From: Vesta saturnalis
Taxonomy: Eukaryota > Arthropoda > Insecta > Coleoptera > Lampyridae
Reading direction: 5' to 3'
Length of the DNA: 64,000 nt
Assembly: GCA_036346205.1 (NCBI GenBank)
Contig: JARFJB010001603.1
Location: forward strand, 913,501-977,500
Shown: piece by piece, positions 36,289 through 49,234 of the stretch
Layout: each line of letters opens with the position of its first letter
Numbering within the stretch: the stretch's first letter is position 1
The notes under the pieces: generated by a model
The model's database searches: none
The model's input: the letters and a program-made list of their open reading frames with translations, nothing else
What the model was told of the DNA's origin: nothing
Position numbers and translations under genes: made by a program

Positions 36289-37378
36289 CTTAAATCCAAT
36301 TTTCATTTTTTAAAGCATTCTCAAAATTCTGTATATTAGTAGACGAAAAGTCTCTTTTAAAACATGTTTGCACATCATTAGTAAACGTAAAAGTTGAAAA
36401 TACTCCCAATTCAAGATATACACTTATCTGGTCGGATATTTCGTTGTCAAGTATACAACAGGAGCTAATCATAGTGTTATTTGTAAATATTTGGTTAATT
36501 ATGGTACAAGAAGTGTTAGTTATACGCGTTGGCCAATTAACAATAGGTTTAAAATCAAAACTAGAGAAAACATTGCATCATATTTTAAAGGAATTATTTT
36601 TGTACCTCAAAAATTGAAATCTCCACAAATATACATGACCTTATTTGGATTACTGCAGTTGATAGACATCTTTTTCCAAATACTCACACCACCACGTCTT
36701 CGATTTTCCATAGTAGTAACTAACGAGTTCGTAATTCTCAACCAAGTTTGTTAATGAATTTTGATTTACACCGGTCTCTATTAAACACAAAAATAACAGA
36801 TTATCAAATTTTAAAATTTCGGTTTTGAGCAAATTTATTTTATTCACATTAATTGTGTTAATATTTAATAGTATTAAATTGGGATCAAAAACTACACATT
36901 TTGAACATCTGGTATATTGCGCTTGTAGAAAAACGCTGCTGCACCAGAAGGCCAGACTTTCGGATTCATTGCATGTCTGAAGTTTTTGTCATAAGTGAAA
37001 GCTTTGAAAGATGTGTAAAGGTCTGGTCACTTAGGTGTAAGGCTCTCACATTTAACTTCAGGAAAGATACGTTTTAGTTTATTTGTTAAATGTAACGCAA
37101 CATATCTGGGAACGCCTTTAAGATAGTCAGAACTGTTTTTTCCAATTACAACGTTTCTGTTGTGTTTTTTATATCTTACCTGCTTCCAGTCACTTACTGT
37201 TGCTGTAGGAGGTTTATCTTCACTTGGGTCAATTAAATGTGTTTGAGCATTTCGGATAGCATTAGCCACGCTAATAGTATTTTTGTTATTTTTACCATAA
37301 CGTGGGACCTTTGTAGATATAGGTAACCTGTTTGCACTTGGATATTTATGATTGTCAACACTCTTATCATTATCAATT
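36289..37378 (-). pseudogene. LINE F: ORF1 and endonuclease
   Basis: ORF1 on the minus strand (about 37378-36900): ANRLPISTKVPRYGKNN, NAIRNAQTHL, RYKKHNRNVVIGKN, KLKRIFPEVKCESL and, after a stop, YTSFKAF, AMNPKVWPSGAAAFFY. This matches the ORF1 C-terminal domain of LINEs C and G. The endonuclease follows with stops and shifts: KFDNLLFLCLIETGVN, SYYYGKSKTW, NWPTRITNTSCTIINQIF and NEISDQISVYLELGVF (36490-36400). It ends in QNFENALKNENWI at the mariner edge. The 5' part of ORF1 is cut near 37375 by the head-to-head LINE G. Confidence 0.85.
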
Positions 37379-37379
37379 G

Positions 37380-37690
37380 CACGTATAATTGGTAATAATG
37401 ATATGGATTCTTCTTGTAATATAAAAGCAGTAATACGTAGAGCACATTTGCATGTCTATAAGTTAGACCCAAATACTTCTGTAGATATGCTCCTGACATA
37501 TCTCAAACCGATGTTTCCGGATATTGACTGTGAAAAACTTCAATCAAAACATCCCACTTATTATTCATCTTTTAGAGTGTCAGTTCAATATTCGAATCTA
37601 GGAAAGATTATGGACCCGTCTATCTGGCCAATCGGGAGTTGTGTAAATCGGTTTTTTTTCCCGCGCACAAAAACACTAGTGAACAACTAA
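37380..37690 (+). pseudogene. LINE G: ORF1 C-terminal part
   Basis: The frame reads IIGNNDMDSSCNIKAVIRR, LHVYKLDPNTSVDMLL, FPDIDCEKLQSKHPTYYSSF and SIWPIGSCVNRFFFPR. This RRM-like C-terminal domain is shared by LINE C and LINE F ORF1. It is truncated at its 5' side at the junction with LINE F. It overlaps the start of ORF2 in another frame, as is usual for two-ORF LINEs. Confidence 0.8.
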
Positions 37691-40512
37691 CGTCTAGGAA
37701 GTCTACAAAAACCAAAGTAAATTCTATATCTCATATTAGCAATGACCTTTTGATTTTTTATATTAATATCCAAAGTCTGAGGAATAAAATGAATGAACTT
37801 GATGCATTTCTCCAGGATGAGAATCTGGACATCGTTTGTGTTAGTGAACATTGGTTTACTGACCCAGATATTGTTAATTTGCTTAAGCTTGGTGAATTGA
37901 ATGTAAAATCCTATTACTGTAGGTCTACTTCTATCCATGGAGGTGTCTTAATTTTTGTTAAATTAGAAATCTCAGCTAAACCATTAAAGTGCATTAATGA
38001 CTTATCTATTGAACTTCATTGTGAGATTTGTTGCATACAAATAAATGTCAACGTAATTATTGTATGTATTTATAGATCACCTTTGGGCAATTTTAATACC
38101 TTCTATTGTCAAATGGAAATGTTGCTTGATAGATTAGTGCAGTATAATGTTATTTTGGTGAGGGATTTTAATGTTCGTTTTGGTATTGACACACAATCGC
38201 AGATTTTATGTGATCTTCTAAATGCTAATGGTTATATTCAAACGGTTTTCACTCGAACAAGGTAAGAAAACTGTTTGGATAATATTTTTATCAATTTTTC
38301 CATAAATGATTACACCATAAATTCTGTTAACTTAGGTTTATCCGACCACTTAGGTCTAAAGTTAACATTACATAACCTCAGGGGGCCCAAAATGGATTCT
38401 TGCGTAACTAAAGTAGTTCGTCCATTAACAATGTCGGACACGAATAAGTTTTTTGCTAAATTCGCAAATTATGATTGGGATTATATGTTTTCAGATAACA
38501 GTGTAGATTGTAATACTCATTTCACTAATGTTGTTAATATAGTTTGTCAGATTTATACTGACTGTTTTCCTACTGTTCAAATGAAAACACTTAATTATCA
38601 CTCTTCTGTAAAATGGTTTACACCTAACTTACGTAAATTGAGGGAAAACCTTCAAATGGTTAATGATTTTTACAATAAGTTTCGTTATCAGAACTTATTA
38701 GATATTAAAAAATAATTGGCTATTGAGTACAAGAAGGAGATCAAGCTTGCTAAAACTAAAGCTAATAATAATTTTATTAAGTCATCTGGTAATTCTATTA
38801 AAGCTATGTGGTCCATAATTAACTCACATAGAAGTGTGAACGTGAATTCGGTTTCAATTTTATCGGCTAATGACTTTAACACTTCTTTTACAGGCATCGC
38901 AAAGAACAACTCAGCGAGCTCATCTACTGGTAATAATGACCAGCCTAACTCTAGTAACGTCAGCATTTTTAATGCACCTGGTTTTCAATTTAAAGGTGTA
39001 TCTCAAATTCAAGTTCGAGAGGCCATAAAAAGCTTTAAATGCAATAGTTCTAAAGATATATTTGGTCTTAATATAAAATTGATCAAACGTAGTTTGAGTT
39101 TATTTATCAAACCGCTAACCACACTAGTTAATATTATTATTAAATCTGGAATTTTTCCAGATAGTCTCAAGGTGGCATTAGTCTTACCACTTTTTAAAAA
39201 AGGTGAAGACAGAAATAATGTCAATAATTTTCGTCCGATATCTATTTTGCCAGTATTCAGTAAACTTATTGAAAAAGTTTTGTATTTACAAATTTCCGAG
39301 TATTTTGAAAGTAATGATCTTTTTTTCAAACTATCAATATGGTTTCCGAAAATGTAAAAGCACTTCTGATGCAATAACTAATTTTGTCAGTACCTCTTTA
39401 GATAGTTTTGAAAAAGGGGAACTTACAATTGCTGCTTTTGTAGATCTTTCAAAGGCTTTTGATTGTATTTCTCATGAAATTTTGGTAACTAAACTAAAAT
39501 CTTTCTACAAGTTTAACAGCCTCAGTGCTGAGTTAATTGCCTCATTTTTAAGAAACAGACATCAATGTGTGCTACATAACAATATCCTTTCTGATAAACT
39601 ACCTGTTCATCATGGAGTACCGCAGGGTTCTATATTGGGACCCTTGTTATTTTTAATTTATATAAATGACATGCCTAGGAAACTTCCATCTAGCATTAAC
39701 TGTATCTTGTATGCTGATGATGCAACGCTATTTTCAACTGGTTCTGATTTTAACCTTGTTAACAATAATGTTGCGAAAGGTATTGATATTGTCGAAAAGT
39801 GGTGTGGTTTTAACCAACTAATGCTCAATGATTCAAAAACGATAGTTATGCCTCTATCATTAAAAAAAGCTAGTACAGATTCTTCCTCCAAAGTACTACT
39901 CTTGGGTTGTGGTATAGACTGGCGTTTAAATTGTGATTATCATGTTAACTTAGTAACAAATAAATTAAATAAATATTTATTTTTACTAAGAAGCTTACAT
40001 AGCAATACGTCCCTTGAAGTAATTAAAACAGCCTACTTTGCGCTAATACAAAGTACTCTACTTCATGCAGTATTGGTTTGGGGTCATAGTGCACAGTGCC
40101 GAAATGTTTTTCGATTGCAGCGCAAGGCAATCAGATTCATTGCTGGTCTTGAATATAGGGCTGACTATCGCAACTATTTTATTGGCTTAAAGATCTTAAC
40201 TTTTCCATGCCTCTATATCCTCGAAGCTCTCTGTTTTGTTAAACGGAATCTCTCTCTGGCTGTTCATCAATCTGATATCCATCAGCATAATACAAGGCAC
40301 AATGATAATATCTGAGAGTTAAATATTGCAGGCTGAAGAAATCTCAGAATAATGTGTGGTATCAGTCTCAAGCATTTTTTAATTTATTACCACTTGGTAT
40401 AAGAGAATTGCCGTTGGCGGCATTTAAAAGTAAAATCAAGAATTTTCTCGTAAACAATGCATTTTATTCATTTGATGAGTTTCTCATCAATTCTAAGTCA
40501 ATTGAATGTTAG
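37639..40512 (+). pseudogene. LINE G: ORF2 endonuclease-reverse transcriptase
   Basis: Nearly full-length CR1/Jockey-type ORF2. Endonuclease: FYINIQSLRNKMNELDAFL, DIVCVSEHWF, IIVCIYRSPLGNFNTF, ILVRDFNVRF (the usual GDFN glycine replaced by Arg) and GLSDHLGLKL. RT: FKCNSSKDIFGLN, LPLFKKGEDRNN, NFRPISILPVFSKLIEK, NYQYGFRKCKSTSDA, AFVDLSKAFDCISH, HHGVPQGSILGPLLFLIYIN, the catalytic CILYADDATLFS (about 39700) and RLQRKAIRFIAGL. The C-terminus ends PLGIRELPLAAFKSKI to a stop at 40512. Stops at 38263 and 38713 and frameshifts near 39335 and 40315 inactivate it. It is the best preserved LINE here. Confidence 0.92.
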
Positions 40513-40632
40513 TTCGTTCGTAATTTTATTGTTTTTTTTTTTAACTTATTATATGTATTGTAACATGTTTGAATATGTTTATTTTACCCGGACGGGTGTA
40601 AGTGTACTTATGTACTTATGCTGCACAATAAA

Positions 40633-40710
<78 letters not shown>
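40513..40710 (+). repeat. LINE G 3' UTR and ATT-repeat tail
   Basis: A short 3' UTR with an AATAAA-like signal near 40627 leads into about 26 ATT repeats (40633-40710). LINEs of the CR1 group often end in short microsatellite-like repeats instead of poly(A), so this marks the element's 3' end. Confidence 0.8.
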
Positions 40711-40879
40711 GTGTTCTTTTCATGTTTACATTCGGTATATCGCATTTGATTCATAACATAATTAATACGGCACGTCGATTTCATCATTTTAATCGGATAG
40801 CCTTAGAATTGTATTAAGAAATGCCGCTTTTCACCGCAAATTACTGCACCGTCTTCTAAAAAATTTACATTATTACAAA

Positions 40880-41200
40880 TATATATATGGGGCAAACTAA
40901 ACGACCTATCAAAATTCGCTTTAAAGAACATTTAGCTCATATAAAATATAAACGTTGGCATAAGTCTGCCGTAGCCCTACATATGTTTGATAAAGGTTAT
41001 GTAGTAGATAAGGTATTCTTAATCAATGTTAGTAGTAAGCATGAACGTGGTTGTTCTGAAAGTTTAGAGATCTTCAAAAACAAACACATTCTAATGAGCA
41101 ATGACGATTTAGGACCTTTAGGCTACTCTGAATTCATTAAAATTTCATAACTTTCACTTTCACCTTCACCAGATAAAAGCAACGAAGCGTTACTCGCTGA
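40880..41200 (+). pseudogene. Penelope-like element, GIY-YIG C-terminal fragment
   Basis: The frame 40887-41150 reads YMGQTKRPIKIRFKEHLAHI, KSAVALHMFDKGYVVD and KNKHILMSNDDLG. This is the YIG half of a GIY-YIG nuclease, the C-terminal domain of Penelope-like retroelements, with the conserved GQT, R and EH residues. The GIY half and the RT are missing, so the copy is 5'-truncated. The conserved 3' end passes directly into a TA tract at 41204. A second family member lies at 63110-63830. Confidence 0.8.
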
Positions 41201-41201
41201 C

Positions 41202-41203
<2 letters not shown>

Positions 41204-41261
<58 letters not shown>
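41204..41261. repeat. TA tract at the Penelope-like 3' end
   Basis: Twenty-nine TA repeats directly after the element tail 'ctcgctgacgg'. The other Penelope-like copy here also ends beside a TA tract (63064-63098). Confidence 0.9.
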
Positions 41262-41264
<3 letters not shown>

Positions 41265-41716
41265 TAGAAATTTTCTTTAGTTCGTCGTAGTCGACCGCTG
41301 ATTTGTTCAACTAATCTAAATCAGGTATCATTCTAAAGCTATATTTATATATGAAAACGGTTTTACACCGTATTTGGTATAGGATTCTGGTTTTTGGATT
41401 AGGATTTAGTTTGTACACTTTTCTATTAAAATTTTTTGTACATTTAATATACATAGTTTCTTCACTAACGCGACTTAATTACGGTTGTTTGGACGCTTAC
41501 ATTATTATAGAGTTTACTCCTAATCCAACAGTTTGTCCCCTTTTAAATAGACGGGTGGTCTACAATACTAATAGACTAAAATGTGACTGATGCTTACCTT
41601 GACTGACGGCTTTTGATATTTTATTCTGTGAAGAGTGGGTTTTATCCAAAGTAAACTAGAGCAAGCTATTTTGTGTTACTCGCGCTTGGGGTAATTAGTG
41701 ATATAGGTATAATATA

Positions 41717-43347
41717 CTGGGTGTTTATAAAATACACAGAAAAAATTTTGAAGCGCACACTTTACGTGAAAATAAAAAAAAAAGTTTCTGTAGGTTACGG
41801 GTCCGAAAACACTTCTTCAGAGAGCTAGAGTCCTTTGAAGATGTATTTTAAAAATCCATAGCTCCGGAACGACTGCAGCTATCGCAGCCAGTTTTGTGAC
41901 ATACATTTTTGTTAGTACAGCCAATTATTTGAGACCACGGAGCAAAGTTAAGTTTACCCAGGAGGTAATTGGGTAAACACTTTTGGTATTTTGACACCAG
42001 ATTATGACTTACCCATATCTGTTACATAAAAAGGGTACTCTTATTATTATTATTATTGAAGTGGGCAAAAACCAAACTAAGACAAATCGCCGCGTCCCTA
42101 ATACAAAAACTTTCCTTACGGGAAACAGGTATTTATTAAGTTGGACTATGTATTTTATTTACTTTTTATTCATTTTTATAGGTTCGTTTAACGTATTCGT
42201 TGCCAACCAGGAAAGATCACCAACGGCAAGACCACTCCAATATGAAGAAGCTGTCTTACGTGTAGTAGAAGAAAATCCAGGCTCCAGTACGCGAGAAATT
42301 ACAAATCATTTGGACTCATGAAATTCAACAGTATTGCGAGTACTTCATGAACAGCTTCCCCGGCTAAATATTTCCCAATGGTTTCTTAAAAAATGTCGCG
42401 AAAATCGTCAGTTCAGAAATTTAATGTTGTTCACCAATGTTTTAGAAGAGACGGTATTGTAAATTTTCCTAATACGTATGGTTTTGCTGACGAAAATTCC
42501 CGTCCTTCCTTTGAATATCGCCATCTACTACAATTTGGGGCTGGGGTTATTTAGTAGGACCGTTTGTTCTATCACCAAGGTTAAATGGGGAAACCTATCT
42601 TCGGTTTCTTCAAAATTATTTATTAGAATTATTAGAAAATTGTGCTAAGAAATAACTTGCGGCTAATGCATGATGGGACTCCCCCTCATTTTATATTAAA
42701 TGTAGGAAATTACCTTAATCACATTTTTTATAAATTATAACAATTTTGCTGAGTACTGTTCGTTTGTTATAACCAAAAACAACTTTTAACGAACTTAATT
42801 TAATATTGTTATAAAACCTATGATCATGGAAAATTATTCCTGATTTTTACATAGGTGAATTTCAAAATATTTGTTCCATTTTGTCGTAGACTTGAATTCA
42901 TTGTTTACCTTGTCTTAATTTGTTTTTTTGCCTATTTATGAAGAAATGGTGATATTTAGCGACCCTTACTACGACTACCTTTTTTATGTAATAGGTATAA
43001 GTGAATCATAATTTGGTGTCAACATAGAAAAAAATTAAAGTGTTAGAAAAATGGGGTCAAATTTACCCAATTATCCTCATGGTACGCAAGCTCTTGGTTA
43101 AAATTAACTTTGCTCAGTCGTCTTAAATAATTGGCTTTACTGACACGAAATTATGCCCCAAAATTTGTTCCGATAGCTGGAGTCCTTCCAGAACTATAAC
43201 CGAAAACCAGTTTTTTAAAGCCATCCTCCAAGGGCTCTAGCTCCCTGAAGAAGCGTTTTTGGACCCGTATTTAAGGAACCTTTCTCCTTATTTTCAGGTT
43301 AGGTAAGCATTTCCAAATTTTTGCCGTATATTTTGGAAAACACCCTG
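41717..43347 (+). mobile_element. DD41D-type Tc1/mariner element with ~0.3-kb TIRs
   Basis: A 1631-bp element flanked by TA (41715-41716, 43348-43349). Left start 'ctgggtgttt' pairs with right end 'aaacaccctg'. The inverted repeats run inward about 290-300 bp with shared blocks such as 'acgggtcc', 'cttcttcag' and 'agccaattattt'. Interior minus the TIRs is about 1 kb and carries a decayed transposase. It is the same broad family as 31883-34663 but a different subfamily with much shorter TIRs. Confidence 0.85.
42180..42735 (+). pseudogene. transposase remnant in the 41.7-kb element
   Basis: Ordered family motifs in several frames: LQYEEAVLRVVEENPGSSTR, NSTVLRVLHEQLPRLN, WFLKKCRENRQFRNLMLFTN (first catalytic region, with FTDE reading FTNV), then, after shifts, LNGETYLRFLQN, LELLEN and MHDGTPPHF (about 42670), where the second catalytic aspartate survives. 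The SPDL..LDFF region is absent. Dead. Confidence 0.75.
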
Positions 43348-43349
43348 TA

Positions 43350-44040
43350 TAAAAATATCAATTTATTTTAGAATAAAGATACCACACGATAAGTCAAAGA
43401 GATGCATTGAATTTGTTTGTGTAACAAGATCTGACATAATTACACTGATTATGTAATTTGTGTTTATTTTATGATTGATCTATAATGCAATTTAATGCAC
43501 CAGACAATTCAAATTTAAGCACACACGTGAATAGAAATAAACATGATATAATAGTAGTAAGGGAGGAGAATAGTCTAACCTCAGCGCAGGGCGCCCCGGT
43601 GTAGCTTTTATATCAAGTACCTGGAGAGTATACAACCCGGCACACGTATCTTAATTGCACGCTTCTTTTCAGGCGCTATTTTCAACCCTTGATGACGTAT
43701 TTATGATCCGCACACCGTGATTAGGATCCTTTTAGGAACTTTTTTTGCGGCCCAGCCCTGGAGGACTATCTGATTGTTCGTGCGAACAGATTTTTAATTA
43801 CAACTGAATTTTAAGTCCTAAAGAAATATAGAAATAAATTCAAGATAAAGTACTTAACAGTTTTCCCTAATCATTAATATAAAGTAATTACTCTATGTAT
43901 TTCCCCAGTTATGTAACCGTAAACTATTATTCAAAGGCATCTGACGTACATGGAACAACCCCGTAATTAGTCGAGTACTTGAAAGGCACACAGACTTTGA
44001 AATTACATAAAAACCAGACAAGTGGTCTTTCATTTCCAAT
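43350..44040. other. no gene seen
   Basis: No supported gene. A GC-richer patch at 43570-43770 stands out from AT-rich flanks but has no recognisable motif. Confidence 0.4.
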
Positions 44041-44440
44041 TTTGATATTTGCATCTGCCAACCTTATTCGATTTAACCCAAAGAACAAAAACAATGGTCA
44101 AATCTAGGACGTTGATTTGAAATCAGTTTCTCCCAACCTTATTCGAATTAATACAAAAACAAGAACAGTGTTCAAGTGTACGGTGTTGATTTAAAATCAG
44201 TTTCTGTCAACCTTATTCGGTTTAATACAAAAACAATGTGCAAGACTAGGATGTTGATTTGAAATCAGCTCCTGCAACCTTATTCGATTTAATGCAAAAA
44301 CAAAAACAAGAGGCAAATCCAGGATGTTGATTTGAAATCAGCTTGAATCAACCTTATTCGTATTAAAACAAAAACAAAAACAATATGGTAGTCTCGGATG
44401 ATTTGAAAGCAGATTCTGCCAACTTTATTACCGTATACAG
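44040..44440. repeat. tandem repeat of ~70-75 bp
   Basis: The landmark 'caaccttattcg' or a close variant starts at 44059, 44134, 44208, 44275, 44349 and 44420, giving unit lengths of 67-75 bp. Each unit also has 'aatacaaaaacaa' and 'gttgatttgaaatcag'. About five diverged copies. Confidence 0.85.
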
Positions 44441-44564
44441 TTGAATCTGTCTCTTAATTCCCTACTTGAATACCGTATAATATTCAGGATGTTGTATTTA
44501 AAAAAACAGAAATCTTACAATTAGCCAAAGTTGACAACATTGTAACGCGATTCATGCATTCTAA

Positions 44565-46720
<2,156 letters not shown>

Positions 46721-46826
46721 CAAACATGTAAACATGAAAACTCGCGAACACGCAAACACGTAAACAAGCAAATTCGAAAACACGGAAATACGCAAACACA
46801 CGCAAGCACGCAGGTACACGGTTATA

Positions 46827-48439
46827 CAGGATGTCTACGACGAACTGAAAAATGTCAAATGAAATACAATATTTTTAAGGAATATTTGAAGAGAAAACAA
46901 ATATTTTGCATAACGTATTATGGAAGTGTCGTTCACCGAAGTAGAGGGGTTTTACAAGATGACAAGCTTTTGGACTATCCGCTTTTAGTACAGCATTTAG
47001 TAAAGAATAACTTTTAACTAATACAATTCAATACCATGCAGGGTGTTCATAATTTAAGCCGAATTATATTTTCAAAAACCACAACTCAATTTGTTTAGAT
47101 AGAATGGCCAAATTCTTTTGTCGGAATTTGATTCAGATTTAAATTCTCTATCAAAATGGTATAAAGTTTGTATATCATAAAATTAACTGCAAGTGAGTTA
47201 TTTTGAAAATTGTCGAAAAATTTGTAAAAACTTTTGTTAAAACAATGCAAATTTTCATTTATCCAATTAGGCTGTAACATCTATTATAATATAAATTGCA
47301 TAAAAAGGTATGTAATGGCTTTAATCAACGTGATTGTTAATATTGTTGACGTTCGTTGCATTTTTTATACTACATTTGTAATATTGTCTCGAACTCAAGT
47401 AATAGGTTTTAATTACCATAATTGTAATTTAATTTGTTTCGCTCATGAATTAAGAGATGGAAATTGCCTTCTTGCAACCCCATTATACGCTCAATAGTTT
47501 CCAAACAAGAAACAACACGGAAAAGGTTTTAACGAACAGAAAGTGTCATAATTTCCATTATTACGACACTGAAGATCCGAAAATTGTTCATGTTGCAAAC
47601 TATCAACATAAATGAACCTTGAATGTATGGGGTGGAATAACCGATGATTACGTTATTGCCCATATTATTTTGAAGCCAGTTTGACCGGGACTGTATTATT
47701 CCGGAACATATAAAAAGAGCTATGTGGCTACAACTCGATGGAACTCCAGCTTGAAGTTAGAAGAACGCTTTTCTGAAAAATAGATAGGACGCGGTGCAGC
47801 AACTAGTTGGCCAGCGAGATCCCTGGCTTGACTTGGATTTTTGTGTGGGGAAATTACATCTCAAGTGTACTGAGAAGTCGTAACAACGAGACAAGACATG
47901 ATGGAAAGAATACGTCTATATTTTCGCAATACTAGTCCAGAAATGCTAAAAGGTGTTAGAAATCGTTCAGTGATCGCATTAAAAAAATGTTTATTACAAA
48001 ATTGGAGACAACTTGAGCATTTAATTTAATAATTTTTTCACTTCAAATATTCATTGTTCACAGACTACTTAATAAAAATTTGCAATGTTTTAATACGCGT
48101 TCCTACAAATTTTTCGACAATTTTCAAAATAACTCACTTGTAGTTGATTTTATAATACGCAAACATTCATTTTGATAGAGAATTTAAATCCGAAACGAGT
48201 TCCGGCAAAAAAATTGGGTCATTCCATTTAAAAAAATTGAATTGCCCTTCTCTGGAAATATGATAATTCGGCTTAAAGTATGGAACACCCTATGTGGTAT
48301 TGAGTTTCTATAAGTTAAAATTTAAATATGCTGTACTAAAAGCGCATATTCCAAAAATTTGTTATTTTGTAAAAATCCCACCATTTAGTGAAGGCTATTC
48401 TTTGAAAATACCGCTTTTTGTCTCTAATTTAAACACCCT
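46827..48439 (+). mobile_element. DD41D-type element with nested terminal repeats
   Basis: Starts 'caggatgtc' after TA at 46825-46826, next to the hexanucleotide array, and ends 'aacaccct' near 48439. The inverted arms are about 350-400 bp, matching at 'cgcttttagtacagca' and 'gtcgaaaaatttgta'. A second pair of terminus-like sequences lies inside: 'cagggtgttc' at 47039 and 'gaacaccct' near 48290. It may be one element inserted into another, or one TIR with a duplicated end. A broken transposase occupies the centre. Confidence 0.75.
47480..48030 (+). pseudogene. transposase remnant in the 46.8-kb element
   Basis: Plus-strand frames give the C-terminal half of the DD41D-type transposase: HYYDTEDPKIVHVANYQH, TLNVWGGITDDYVIAHI, QLDGTPA (second catalytic aspartate), IGRGAATSWPARS, GEITSQVY, TTRQDMMERIRLYFRN and NRSVIALKKCLLQNW (about 47990). 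The third aspartate region (SPDL..LDFF) is altered. The N-terminal half was not recognised. It lies between the two TIR arms. Confidence 0.75.
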
Positions 48440-49234
48440 TATTAATAAATAAATAAATCTAATATAGAGGAATCCAAAAATGTAATAATAAACAGGGTGT
48501 GCCATTTAAAATATTTTACAATTTGTCGCCACGCTTTTTTCTTAAAGTACCTTCATTGACTGTTTGCTAAGTGATATTGTCGCAGATTTGACATAACACA
48601 ACCACAGTTCAACGAGTTCAAAAGCAGACATAGTTGATTGATAGTTCATTTGACGTTTTGGTTTAATTAGTTTTAAACGCAATAACTGAGATATTTCCAG
48701 AAATAAGATCAATGAAATTGAGGAATTGCACCACTCAGTATAAACATTGTATTGTAATAGTATATTACGTAAAGTGAGTGCTTAAAATGCTTTACAACAC
48801 GTGTTACGTACTATACTTTACCTACGACCTACTTCTACTTGTATTAATAATGTTATTATTAATAATACTTTAACAACATCAACAACAATGTTATTGTGTA
48901 ACATTTAATTACATAACATTCGTTATTATAATAATTGTTTATAGTAACAGTACAGTTGTTAAATACAAACGGTAAATCGGTCATTTTGCATGTTAAAGCG
49001 TAATAAAAATTTACATTATTACCTGTGTTTAGTAAATTTTCATTTTCATTTTCATCACTATTACCTGTACCTGCTATAGCAGATGCTATTTTAGATGAAT
49101 TGTTTGTTTGATTATTTAGGGAATTATCCACATAGCCTTCAGCTACGGTCTAATGCAGTGTTCTGTATAAGCTGCTGCGTCTGTTAGTCCCAGGTATATA
49201 GCAATTTGTTTTGGTACGTTCCCTATTTTATTAA

